NCBI GenBank assembly: GCA_006226375.1
Contig: SBHC01000010.1
Span: 300,492 to 364,491, forward strand
Length of the DNA stretch: 64,000 bases
Direction: 5' to 3'
Source of the DNA: Deltaproteobacteria bacterium
Lineage (GTDB): Bacteria; Myxococcota_C; UBA6777
The position numbers and the translations under genes were made by a program. Numbering within the stretch: the first letter of the stretch is position 1; every line of letters begins with the position of its first letter. Shown one piece after another: positions 28,127 to 39,100 of this stretch. A model generated the notes under the pieces. The model worked only from the letters and a program-made list of their open reading frames with translations, ran no database searches and was not told the DNA's origin.

Positions 28127-29806
28127 CTAGAATTGAAGAGAGCGTTGAAGTTCGGGTGCAAGTCCGCGATGGAAGCTGAGTTCAAACGCGCCAATTTTGA
28201 GGAGGTCGTCGTCTTTTAAGCGGGTGGGCCGAAGCATCGTTTCGCCGTTGATGGTCGGGGGATCCACAGAAAGCAAGTCAATGACAATGTAACCTTTGGG
28301 CGTAGCAACCAGTCGTACATGCCGCTTGCCCACGGAAGAGTGGTCGATCTGGATTTGCCCCATACGACCGATGGAAGCTTCTCCAAGAAGCGGAAAGATA
28401 TGACCCACCTTAAGGTCGCTGTCTTTGGGCACAGACTCCACACGCAAATGGGCATGTGGCATCCCAACAGCTTTGAGCATCAACTCACCCAGCAGCTGAC
28501 GTTGGGTGGTGTTGAGTTCGACAATCGAGGTTCCGCTGCGACGCAACAACCCTGAAGGATCGGCCATTTCACTCTTGGCGACCTTCCGAACATGTTGGTA
28601 ACGTTCGCCCCGCGGATACTCCGACAACACCGCGATTTCGTCCGTAATCTGTTCGTACCAGTTGCGGATATCGCCTTTCTTCTCGCGAAAGCCAGGGGCA
28701 CTTCGCAGGCGAGTTTGTTGCTCTCGAAGAACCCCAACGGCATCGACAAATTTCCCCTTGCGGGCGAGGTTGTGAGCGTTCTCCCAAGCGTCTGCAACTT
28801 CATAGAGCAAGAGCCGGGTTGCAACGACAGGATTCATCGCTGGATTTCGGGTGTCAGCCACTTTGTACTGGACCCGTCGAGCCAGAGAGACCTGTTGCGG
28901 CCTCAAGCCGGGCAGTATGTAACGAAGCTCCAGCTCCAAAAGCTCGTGAGGACCGTGAGCTTCCTCTGCATCGACCTGTACCTCGACGAACAAATGAAAC
29001 TCGGCGCCACCCATCATGTCGGGAAGTTCAACGTTCAGACCATGGCCTGTGTACTTGAGGGGAATGGGGTTGCGAAGACCCAGAATGGAGCAGCCTGACA
29101 TCGGCCGGAAGAACAACTGCACGTGGGTGCCCACAACACTCAACAATCCGCCCAACTCTTTGGCGAACGCGTGGGGAATCATCTCGGCACCCTCGATCAG
29201 AGCGTAGCCCCCCTGCCCTGTTCGGGCCAAGCGTTGCAGGAGATCTTCGTCATGTTGTTCGCTGAAGCCCAAGCAACTGAACGAACACTTGCCTCCCGCC
29301 TCACGGACGATCTGGGTCAGCTCTTCCGGCTCCATCTCGCCTCGATTGGGCTGACCGTCTGAAAACAAGATCACATGGGCCACAGAGCCTTCGGTGGCTT
29401 CATCAAGGTTGGCAAAGGCGAGGCGTAACCCTGCAGCCATGTTGGTGCTGCCAAGAGCCTGAATACTGCTCAACACACCTTGAAAGAAAGCCCGCCCCTC
29501 ATCGTTGATAGGACGAAGAGGGCTGATCACACGGGCTCGGTTATTAAAAATAACCATGCCAAGTTGATCACGAGGATTAAGCTTGGACAAAAGCATCTCA
29601 ATGGACTCACAAACAAGCTCCAGCGGTCGCCCCATCATGGAGCCAGATGTGTCCAGACACAGCATCAGCGTGAGAGGAGAACGTTCTGTAAGCTCCAAGT
29701 CTTGCGCTTTGAGCGAACAAAGCAACAGCTGGGAGTGAGTTTCTCCGGACGCCAGGGTTGGGAACGCCAAACGTTCACGCAACGAGATCGGGTGCTGTGA
29801 ATCCAT
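28127..29806 (-). CDS. VWA-domain protein with C-terminal FHA domain
   Basis: 559 residues from the ATG at 29806; an in-frame TTG at 29836 has no ribosome site. The VWA domain begins with the MIDAS motif DTSGSM (Asp52, Ser54, Ser56) and continues with GSTNMAAGL and VILFSDGQPNRG, so it should bind Mg. A ~170-residue middle part has a helical region. The last ~95 residues form an FHA domain (IGRMGQIQIDHSSVGKRHVRL, with the IGR and SxxH elements) that reads phospho-threonine. FHA proteins pair with Ser/Thr kinases, of which two are in this window. No signal peptide is present, so it is cytoplasmic. It is convergent with msrP with 15 bases between stops. Confidence 0.92.
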   Translation of the reverse strand: MDSQHPISLRERLAFPTLASGETHSQLLLCSLKAQDLELTERSPLTLMLCLDTSGSMMGRPLELVCESIEMLLSKLNPRDQLGMVIFNNRARVISPLRPINDEGRAFFQGVLSSIQALGSTNMAAGLRLAFANLDEATEGSVAHVILFSDGQPNRGEMEPEELTQIVREAGGKCSFSCLGFSEQHDEDLLQRLARTGQGGYALIEGAEMIPHAFAKELGGLLSVVGTHVQLFFRPMSGCSILGLRNPIPLKYTGHGLNVELPDMMGGAEFHLFVEVQVDAEEAHGPHELLELELRYILPGLRPQQVSLARRVQYKVADTRNPAMNPVVATRLLLYEVADAWENAHNLARKGKFVDAVGVLREQQTRLRSAPGFREKKGDIRNWYEQITDEIAVLSEYPRGERYQHVRKVAKSEMADPSGLLRRSGTSIVELNTTQRQLLGELMLKAVGMPHAHLRVESVPKDSDLKVGHIFPLLGEASIGRMGQIQIDHSSVGKRHVRLVATPKGYIVIDLLSVDPPTINGETMLRPTRLKDDDLLKIGAFELSFHRGLAPELQRSLQF

Positions 29807-30005
29807 CCTTGTGCCTTCTCCTGTCCAATGCTCCAAATGGAGAGCCCCGCCACAAGCACTCTCCTGCTACTTTCACTTTGACCAGGATGATACGGAATCC
29901 AGCGAGGCTTGTCACGCCCCTCTCTCCCAGAAGGTTCAAGAAGGGTCGAAAGGGTATGGACTGAAGGAGCCTTGAGACAGGGAAAAGGAAGAGGCCACGA
30001 GCGTT

Positions 30006-30926
30006 TCAGGCGGCATAGGCAGGCGGTGTGATGTCAGATCCCAGCACAGGAGCCAAAGCATCGTGAAGTTTCCGCATCGCGCGGGCTTCGATCTGACGAA
30101 CGCGCTCCCGCGAGACTCCCATCTCTTCACCGATGGCTCGTAGCGTCTCTGGCGAATCAGAAAGTCGACGACGTTGAAGCACAAACTGCTCACGCTCTGA
30201 CAAACGAGAGACAGCGTCGTGCAGCTTCTGTTTGCGAAAGCCCTCATTGTCCATGACAACGAGCTGTTCTTCCGGGCAGGGTTCGTCCAAGGAGAGAGTG
30301 TCCGCAACGGTCACGCTCTCATTCATGGCGTACTTCAAAGGCGTATCCAGGGAAAGCTCAGAGTTCTGCATCCGCAGCTCCATCTGCTCCACCGTTTCTT
30401 CCTTCACGCCCAGATAATGAGCGATCTCGCTCCGCTCCACATTCTCTTTTCCATTCAAGCGACTGATGGCTCGCTTCGCTTTGTTCAACGAGAAGAACAG
30501 CTTCCTCTCGTCGTTGGTTTTGCCCAACCGAATCAACCGCCAGTTGTTCAAGATGTAACTCTGAATGTACGCCCGAATCCACCACACGGCATAACTCGTC
30601 AGGCGCACTCCACGGTCGGGATCAAAACGCTCCAGCGCCTTGATCAAGCCCATGTTCCCTTCCTGTACCAAATCCTGAAGATGAGTCCCATAATGCCGAT
30701 ACTCGTACGCCAGCTTCAGCACAAATCGTAGATTCCCCTCAATCAAACGTTGCCGCAACGTTTCATCGCCAGTCTCTCTCCACTGGCGAATTAAGTTCTT
30801 CTCTTCCTCACGACTCAACAACGGATACTGATGAATATCCGACCAATACGACTGCAGTTGATCACTCTTACGCTTGACTTGCTTGTTGGCTGCCTTGGAA
30901 GGCTTTCTGGTTTGAGTCTGCATCAT
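30006..30926 (-). CDS. rpoH: RpoH-type alternative sigma factor
   Basis: 306 residues. Sigma-70 region 2 includes EEGNLRFVLKLAYEYRHYG, DLVQEGNMGLIKALERFDPDRGVRLTSYAVWWIRAYIQ and the heat-shock-sigma motif LGKTNDERKLFFSLNKA after it, close to the RpoH box. Region 3 (LNGKENVERSEIAHYLGV) and region 4 with a helix-turn-helix (LRAIGEEMGVSRERVRQIEARAMRKL) follow. A basic N-terminal tail (MMQTQTRKPSKAANKQVKRK) is unusual. The start has GGAGG seven bases upstream. The leader is A/T-rich with palindromic and repeated elements (30947-30998) that may be control or thermosensor sequences. Confidence 0.9.
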   Translation of the reverse strand: MMQTQTRKPSKAANKQVKRKSDQLQSYWSDIHQYPLLSREEEKNLIRQWRETGDETLRQRLIEGNLRFVLKLAYEYRHYGTHLQDLVQEGNMGLIKALERFDPDRGVRLTSYAVWWIRAYIQSYILNNWRLIRLGKTNDERKLFFSLNKAKRAISRLNGKENVERSEIAHYLGVKEETVEQMELRMQNSELSLDTPLKYAMNESVTVADTLSLDEPCPEEQLVVMDNEGFRKQKLHDAVSRLSEREQFVLQRRRLSDSPETLRAIGEEMGVSRERVRQIEARAMRKLHDALAPVLGSDITPPAYAA

Positions 30927-30946
30927 TTGAATACCTCCGTATAATA

Positions 30947-30998
30947 TTCAAACATTTGAACATATACTGATATAAACATATTCTCATTGTAAACATAT
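30947..30998. promoter_or_regulatory. A/T-rich leader repeats before rpoH
   Basis: A perfect palindrome TTCAAA-CA-TTTGAA (30947-30960) touches three copies of AACATAT at 30959, 30975 and 30992, about one and a half helical turns apart (16-17 bases). It lies immediately upstream of the sigma gene ribosome site. Function unknown; operator or RNA structure are options. Confidence 0.4.
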
Positions 30999-31200
30999 TT
31001 TTTTAGTAGGAAAACACAAATGTATGAATTTTCAAATTAATTTTTTTTGGAGAAGGAAGAAATCTTAGAATAAATTTAGACTGTAAGCATTCTTTTGTGT
31101 GTCTCAGAGAACGAACAAGGGAAGTGATCTTTGGTGTGGGATGGGATCGATGGGGGGTAGGGACGAGAAAAAAGAAAGAGAAGAGAGCAAGATCTGGCGC

Positions 31201-31623
31201 TCAAGCGGCTCGAATGTTGGGAGCTTTTTCAACAGAAGTGGAGAGAGATGACTCGTCAGGATCAGATGCATTAACACCGCAGTAAGGGCAGAATGACCAT
31301 TGTGGTTCGAGTTCTTCGTTGCAGGAGGAGCACAGTTCATCAGCGTCGTCATGCCAGCGATCATCACGATGATAGTAGATCTGGCCGATCAAGACGGCGA
31401 CAGGGATAAGTGTTGCAAATTGCTTGGTAAGAAAGATCACTGAGCCTTCATGAAAGGCACGAAGCCCCATGATCACAAAGCCGATCGCCATAAGAACATA
31501 GGAGATCATAGAGAGGTCTCGGACCTCACGGTGAACGTGAGTTTTCCAAACTTGCGACCAGTAACCAAGAGACAGCAACACCAAGGCAATCCATGGCAAG
31601 ACATCCATAACAGTATCAAACAT
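31201..31623 (-). CDS. SemiSWEET-like PQ-loop membrane protein fused to a zinc ribbon
   Basis: 140 residues. Residues ~5-85 carry three hydrophobic helices. The pattern LPWIALVLLSLGYWSQVWKTHVHREVRDLSMISYVLMAIGF matches half-SWEET transporters (PQ-loop family), with a GYWSQ where most have GY-PQ. The family moves sugars or other small solutes as dimers. After it comes a zinc-ribbon: CSSCN and CPYCG pairs (residues ~100-118). This combination is uncommon. The ATG has AAGGGG seven bases upstream, inside a perfect palindrome CCTTAGCTAAGG at 31633-31644 that may hide the ribosome site. Confidence 0.75.
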   Translation of the reverse strand: MFDTVMDVLPWIALVLLSLGYWSQVWKTHVHREVRDLSMISYVLMAIGFVIMGLRAFHEGSVIFLTKQFATLIPVAVLIGQIYYHRDDRWHDDADELCSSCNEELEPQWSFCPYCGVNASDPDESSLSTSVEKAPNIRAA

Positions 31624-31696
31624 GCAGCATCCCCTTAGCTAAGGCTAATTTTTTGTATCTATCCCTCAAAGCAGAAGACCCAAACGCTCTTAGAGT

Positions 31697-32836
31697 TTAG
31701 CGTTTCGTGTTGATTCTCAGGTTGTTGGAACCAAAGGACACCCGAAGACCGCCAAATATCGCGAAGTTTCCAGTAGGCTCTTCACGAAAGTACGAGCCAG
31801 TGGTGTCGTGGAGGTGGTGCTCAAACATGTGTCGGTAGCGAATTCCAAAAAGGAGTTGGATCGGTCCGGTCACATGGCGGGCCTTTTTGCGGAAGGCGAC
31901 GGCAATGTCGAACGATAGCGACAGGCTCGATTCCCAGAACGTTCGGATCCAGAATGAACCTGGAATTCCAAGATTCTCATCCTCGCTGCCCCGGCTCCAC
32001 TCCATGAACATGCCTTCTCGTTGGTACTTGCTCTCCAGAATCAGAGTGAGTTCGGGAATGGAGAAAACAAAGCGTCCTCCAACCACATGACTTTGGAAGT
32101 CCCAAGAGAGCAGACCTGCCCAAAATTCAAACCGCAACTTGTCATTGCCCCACCCGACTGTAAGTTCGGGCAGCAAAAACTGGGGAGTCGCTTCCAAATA
32201 AAGATTGCTCTGTTCGCGAGCAGGAAGCCGCTTGATAACCGATCGGTTGAGAATACGCTCGGGCAACCCCCAGGTGACAAACCTTATCCACTTCCAAGAG
32301 TTTCGGACGAAGAAACCGTGGGATCCCAATTCAAACGAGGTGGTCCCGATTTCGCTTGTAAACAGTCGGTAGCTGTCGACATCGTTGAATAGCTCTCCCC
32401 AGTACTCCATGTCGACACGGAATACCTCGAAGCCAAAAGCAAAATGTTTCCGCGTCTTGGGGTTTTTCGTTTTGAACTGAACTCCCAAACCATCCACGTG
32501 TAACATGTAGTAGTTGCGGTGCATTTCACCCCACAAACGAACGTCACCCAGGATTAAGTTGAGGCCTGTCCGTGGAACCGAACCCTTGCTCGACGTAGAC
32601 GCTTGTTTCTTGGGTTGAACCTGGGGCTTGGGTTGGGTCCGATTTTTCCATTGAGGCTCAGGTACAGGTTCAGGGACGTAGGGAAGTGCTGGCCGCTCTG
32701 GGGCTGTATCAAAAGACTCTTCCTCTGGGTCTTGCGAGTTGGGCTGGGCTTGCAGCACCGCCCAACCCAATCCAAACCACACCGTTGCACACAACGCCAT
32801 CACCCTAAGAAGATGCTGCACTTTCAAGTTTGTCAT
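31697..32836 (-). CDS. Hypothetical envelope protein with signal peptide
   Basis: 379 residues from the ATG at 32836, which has AGGAG six bases upstream. A signal peptide (MTNLKVQHLLRVMALCATVWFG... to QAQ) is followed by a ~60-residue Pro/Gln-rich linker. A beta-rich domain follows (LNLILGDVRLWGEMHRNYY, RFEFWAGLLSWDFQSHVVGG, SLSLSFDIAVAFRKKA). Alternating hydrophobic residues and a terminal NNLRINTKR suggest an outer-membrane barrel or a beta-sandwich. No family was recognised. It ends in a small hairpin AAACGCT/AGCGTTT that overlaps the stop codon. Confidence 0.65.
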   Translation of the reverse strand: MTNLKVQHLLRVMALCATVWFGLGWAVLQAQPNSQDPEEESFDTAPERPALPYVPEPVPEPQWKNRTQPKPQVQPKKQASTSSKGSVPRTGLNLILGDVRLWGEMHRNYYMLHVDGLGVQFKTKNPKTRKHFAFGFEVFRVDMEYWGELFNDVDSYRLFTSEIGTTSFELGSHGFFVRNSWKWIRFVTWGLPERILNRSVIKRLPAREQSNLYLEATPQFLLPELTVGWGNDKLRFEFWAGLLSWDFQSHVVGGRFVFSIPELTLILESKYQREGMFMEWSRGSEDENLGIPGSFWIRTFWESSLSLSFDIAVAFRKKARHVTGPIQLLFGIRYRHMFEHHLHDTTGSYFREEPTGNFAIFGGLRVSFGSNNLRINTKR

Positions 32837-33131
32837 AAGCAACTCCTGTCGCTGGCCAAGGTGGACCTGAATTGTCTGTCCTACTCGTTAACTATGCACT
32901 TGCTTTAAGTTTGTCGACGGTAAAACTGTAAGAATATTCTATTTCCATCGTTTCCTTTTTCCGTTCTCAACTGTTTTCTTGGCAGATCACAACGAAAATG
33001 GAGCCTTCCCTAAAACGGAATGGCGTTGTACACGTTGTAGACTTCACCATCATGTTGGTTTGCTCAGAGGTGAGCCTTTCTTCGGGAGGTTGGGTCTACC
33101 CCCTCCTTGTCTCCCAACCCAAGGGGTTGTT

Positions 33132-36100
33132 ATGAAGCATCTTTCCCAGTGGCTGGGCCGTTTGGCCGTCGTTTGTGCTGTGCTAGGCGTTCTTTGGTCC
33201 GCGCAGCTTTTGTTTGCTGAGTCTCCATCAACAGACAAGGATCAGGACGCCGGCTCCCAGGTGGCTGCTCCGGTGGATCCGTTCTCTGGACTTCCCCCTA
33301 TGAAGGCGCGAGGCGATGAGGCCCACTTTCGGTTTCGACCGGGTCCTCGCCCTCCTGGAACCATCACCAAGCGGGTGAAGATTCCTTTCCCTGCTCCAAT
33401 CCGACGGAACCCCCCCACCGCCAAGAAAGCCAAGCCTCCGACCGTGAAGTCCTTGGCCCAGCCGTTGAAGATTGTTCGGATGAGCCCGCAAGGACGGATT
33501 GGCAACGTTCATCAGATCGTAGTCAGCTTCAACCAGCCGATGGTTCCCCTCACCAGCTTGAAGCAGCTCAAGTCAAAGGCTGCACCGTTTGTGATCCAAC
33601 CCCAAATACCCGGACGGTTTCGCTGGCTCGACACAAAGACTGCGTTGTTTCAGCCCAAAGGTAGAATCCCCTACTCCACTCGCTATAGGGTTGTAGTCCC
33701 CAAGGGGCTAAGCGCCTTGAGTGGCCGCAGCCTCCGCAAAACCAAGACCTACTTCTTTACGACACCCCGGCTTCGTTTGGTTCGGCGAACCCCTTACAGT
33801 TACAGTCCGACGGATGCTAACCCCATCATCGCGATGCAGTTCAACCAGAAGATCGATCTTCGCTCGTTTCAAAGTCGTCTGCGATTCCGTGGCCCCACCA
33901 CCAACTACTCGTTCCGCCTCATCTCCGAGAAGGAGTGGGGCAAGAAAACCAACAAGGCCTACGCACAGATTCGCTCACGCCTCAGCTATTGGAAGAAAGA
34001 ACACACGGTGGTCTTGCGTCCTTCGCGACCACTCCCTCTCGCCAGCCGGTATACCCTGTCAGTCCGCCGAGGGACCAAGAGCGCGGAAGGTCCATTGCGT
34101 AGCAACAAGACTCTTCGTATGTGGTTCCGAACCTACGGGCCGCTCCGTGTGACTCGACGGTATTGCTCCCAGCGAACGTACTCGTTCTTGTTTCGCCGAT
34201 GCAGACCTCGCTATGGCATCTCTATCACGTTTTCCAACGCCCTCGACTACAACCAAAAGCTCCCTTGGAACAAGCTTGTAGAGACCCACCCCAAGTTGGA
34301 GAAGCTCCAGATTCGCGCGTCGGGCCGGTACATTTCGTTGAGCCACCCTGATGGATTTCCTCCTGGCAAGTCACTCACAGTGGTCCTGAAGCGAGGAATC
34401 CGCGACCAATACAAGCAAACGCTCGGCCTTGTTCGTTCGGACAAAGACGTCCTTCGAGTGGCACGACGGTACACGTTCCGTTTTGCTGATGCCGCTCCCT
34501 ACATGCGGTTGCCTCGCTACCAAACAGCAACCTTGGAGTGGAAGGGAGATCATGCACTTGAGGTCAAGACCCGCAACATCTTCACGTTGCGTCAACGCCT
34601 GATCCCCATTAACGTGGGTGACCTGTCCAAAGCCATGAAGCTGATTCGTGAGATTGGCTACTCTCGTTACCGCCGGAGAGATCCGGTGTCGAGCTTTGGG
34701 TTTGTTCCCAAAGTCGATCAGACCATCAAGACCAAGGCTCCCAAGAACAAGAAGTGGAAACACACGGTCTCCCTCACCAAAGCGCTGGGTGGCAAACCCG
34801 GCTGGGTGCTTGTTGTGCTGTCCAGCAACGACTTGTTTGCACAGTACCGCTACGCGATACCTCATCGTGCCTTGCTCGTCCGCGTGACCGACCTTGGCCT
34901 CACAACCCGGTATGGACCTGCCCAGATTGTCTCGCTGTTGACGGGACTGCAGAGCGGGAAGCCTGTTTCAGGCGTAAAAGTATCGCTGTACCATTACGGC
35001 AACACCAACCAGTCTATCGCCAGCCAAACCTCGAAGGCTACGGGCTTGTCCGTACTGCCTGGTGTTCTCAAGTTGAAGCAAAATCCGATGTATTACCTTG
35101 TCGCGGAACACAACGGGGACAAGACGTTTCTTCCGATCAACACAGGCGGACGAGGAGCAGTGGGATACCTGTCTTCGTACGGTACATCAGGCCGTCGTTA
35201 CCACAAACGATGGACCCCGCAGTATCATATTTTTGCCGATCGTTCCCCGCACAAACCCGGAGAGACCGTTCAACTGACAGGCATCTTGCGGATGCGTGAC
35301 AACACACCCAAAGGTGGAGTGGCCAAGCTACCACCTGTCCGAGGAGACGTTCACTTTCGGATCCGCAGTCCGCGTTGGCGCGTTGTGAAAAAGGGCAAGC
35401 TCAAACTTGAAGCAGGCGGGACCTTTAAGCTCCAGTACACAGCCCCTGAAGACGCCGATCTTGGCAACTACCGGCTGGAGATCTGGTTCAACACATCAGC
35501 CGGTGCTTACCGCGTGTACCACAACTTCAAGATTCTGGCGTATCGTGCGCCAGAGTTCAAAGTGAAGATCAGCACCAAAACACCGGGACCTTTCTATTTT
35601 GACGACACTCTCACCGCAACCGTGGAAGGTCGCTACACCTTTGGTGCCCCGATGCGTGGAGCCCAGATGCACTGGACCTTCCGTCGTTACGCCGGGAACT
35701 TCCGCCCCCCCAACCAGCCCAGCGGCTTCCGCTTCGGCAAGCCACATTACAGCTATCACGGCTGGGGCTATGGCGGCTATCGCCGTGGTTATGGGCACTA
35801 CCGACGTTGGCGTCATCGCGCATCCAAGCTCATCAAAACAAGCTCGACCAAGCTCGACAAAAACGGACAGCACACGTTGAAGCTTCCGTTGAAGAAAGAT
35901 GCCTTGAAAGGACCGGGCCGGTTTGTATTGGAAGCGCGGGTGTATGGGAAGAACCGCCAAAGCATCGCCAACCGCAAGACGATCATCGCCCACACCTCCA
36001 GCTTGTACCTCGGACTTAAAACCAACAAGCCGATGGTCCGGGCAGGCCAACGTATCAAGACGCTTGCGTTTGCGGTGGACCCCACAGGTCAGCGCCAAAA

Positions 36101-39100
36101 AGGTGTGACCTTAAAGCTCGTTGCGTTTCGCAGAGAGCAAAAGCAAAAACCCATCAAAACCAAGTCAGGTTGGACCTTTCAGTACTCCACCCAAGAAAAG
36201 GTGGTTGCCCAATGCCAGCTGGTGTCTACCCTGAAGGTGCAGTCATGTCGTCTGAAACTCCCCAAGGCTGGACGCTATACCATTCGAGCGTCAGCCAAGG
36301 ACAAGAAGGGTAGAGCGGCCATCACCGAGACGTATGTGTATGCGTACGGCGAAGGCTACACACCTTCCCAGCGGCCTGAGCACGTCGAGATTATCCCCGA
36401 CCGCAAGTCGTATAAGCCTGGGCAGAAAGCTCGCCTGTTGGTCAATGCTCCCTTCCGCTCGTCGTATGGTCTGCTTACGTTGGAGCGAAACGGTATCGCG
36501 GAATACTCCGTGGTCTCTCTCAAGGGTTCAAGCCAGTCGATTGTGGTCCCGGTCCGCAGTGAATACCTTCCCAATTTCCATGTATCGCTGGTGCTACTTC
36601 GAGGTAGGATGTCGCTCAAGCAGTTGGGCATCCCCGACACCAAAGACGCAGAAGACCTGGGCCGACCCATGGCGGCGTACGGTTCCACCTCATTGCGCGT
36701 TACGTTGCATGAGAAGCGGCTGCGAATCAAAGTCACCCCATCGACCAAGCAGATTCGTCCGGGCAGTTCACTCAAGCTCAAGCTTAGCGCCCGGGATCAC
36801 CGGGGCAAGTCAACGCCCGTTGTCTACACTGTGGCGTTGGTCGATGAGGGTGTGCTGTCGTTGCTTGGCTTCCAAACCCCCGATCCTCTTAAGGCCTTGT
36901 ATGTGAGTCGCCCGGCCTGGACTGTGATGCGTTCACTCCGCACCACTCTGTTGTCCAAGAAAAAAGAGAAAACCAAAGGCAAACACAAAAACAGACGCTC
37001 CCGAAACAACCTCCGCCCGGAAGGAAAACTTCTCAAGCAGCTGCAAAAGTCTCCACCACCACCTCCATCACCAGGAGGAGGCAGAGACAAAGACGACGAT
37101 GGAGAGGCCGAACGAACCGTTCAAACCGTGAGCAAAAGTTCGGGAGGGCGAATGTTTGGCTATACCGCCAACACGACCGCGACTCGTGGGCCTCGCCGCT
37201 CTTACAAAAAGGCCGCCCGACCTGTTGTAGCAGAGGAGGCACCGGCAGCGGCAGCGGACGCGAACAACTCACGAGGTCGGCCTTCGATCAGCGTACGCAG
37301 CAAGTTTGCATCGACCGCGTTCTACAAGACGTTGGTTCGCTCGGATCGCAACGGTGAAGCCGAGCTTTCCATTAAGATGCCCGACAACCTCACCACCTTC
37401 CGCGTGATGGTGGTGGCTGTTGACCTGGAGACGCCCGACCGCTTTGGAAACGGCGAAAGCCAGGTGGTCATCCGCAAGCCGTTGTTGCTTCGCCCTGCCC
37501 TTCCCCGCTTTGCCAACTTTGGTGATTCGTTTGAAGCGTCCGTGGTGATCAACAACGAAACGGGGAAAGACGGCACTGTCGCGGTCCTCACACGAGGCAT
37601 CAACATTGTGTACACCGGAGCCACCCGCAAGAACATCTTTGTTCCGGCGGGACAGGCTCGGGAAGTTCGTTTCCCTGTCAAGGTCGCCAAAACCGGCACC
37701 GCCCGCATCCAGTTTGCAGCCATCTTGGGTCAAGAAACAGATGGAGTCGAGCGCTCCATTCCTATCCTCATACCTGCGACAGCTGCAGCGTTTGCAACTT
37801 ACGGTTCGACCACCAAGTCTGTGGCGCAAGTCGTGGAGCCTCCGAAAGACGCGCTCGCTCCGTTTGGTGGGCTGAAAATTTCGTTGTCTTCTACGGCTCT
37901 CAACGGTCTGGAAGATGCAGCCCGCTACCTGATAACCTATCCTTTCGAGTGCAACGAGCAGACCGCGAGCCGGATTATGCCAATCATCGCGCTCCGTCGT
38001 ATCCTTCCAGAGTTCAAGATCGGCAAAGTCTCAGACCCTGCAAGGATGAAGAGCCTCGCCATCGCAGGCATCCGTAAGCTGTCCCAACGGCAACGCAGCG
38101 ACGGTGGCTGGGGATACTGGGGTGGGTCACGCAATTCCTGGATGTTCATCAGCGCCTACATCACCCAAACCCTGCTTCGTGCTCAAAAGGCCGGATACAA
38201 CGTGGACAAACGAATGCTCAACCGGGCCCAACGATTCCTGTCATACAGGCTCCGGTACCCTCACCGTTGGGAGCGAAAGAGTTACACCAGTCAAGTGATG
38301 GCGCTGTGGACGCTGTCGATGATGAAGAACACTTCGACCTCGTACCTTCGTCGCTTTGGCAACAAGCTGTACAAGCAGCGTGCAAAGTTGCCGATGTTTG
38401 GGAAAGCCTGGTTGATGGTTGCGTTGCACCGCGGGAACGCCAAAGATCCCCGTGTGAGCAAGCTGCTTCAGGTGCTCCGAAACAATGTAACGGAAACCTC
38501 AGGAGCCGCCCACTTCGTGGAAGGAGCGACCGAGAGTTTGCGTCGGTTGATGCACTCCAACGATCGATCTGACGCCATCATTCTTCAAACGCTGCTCGAC
38601 ATTCGCCCGAAGGAGCCATTGATTCCGAAGCTTGTGCGGGGTTTGATGCGGTCACGGATTCGTGGTCGCTGGAGCACCACCCAAGCCAACGCGTTTGCGA
38701 TGATTGCGATGGACCAATACTTCCGCATCTACGAGAAGATTGTGCCTGACTTCACGGTCTCACACTGGCTGGGCGACGGCTACCTCGGCGGCACAACCAT
38801 GAAAGGCCGCAAAATGGGCATCAAGGAGCAAATGATTCCCATGCGCTTCTTGATGAAGCAAGGCCGCCAGCCCCTCGTGCTGGAGAAGAAAGGAAAAGGC
38901 CGACTCTACTACCGCATCGGTATGCGTTATGCTCCCAAAAGCTTGAAGCTTAAGGCGACCTCCGAAGGCTTTACCGTGAAGCGCACCTACGAACCGGTGG
39001 AAGGCAAAGACACCGTGTTCAAGGGCAAAGACGGACGCTGGAAGTTCCGCGCAGGTTCGTATGTTCGGGTCCGGCTGACCGTGGTTGTGCCTGCACGACG

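Noticed and set aside
28123-28144. Terminator between msrP and the VWA-FHA gene
   Set aside because: A CGCTCT/AGAGCG stem exists but overlaps the stop codon and has no T-run.
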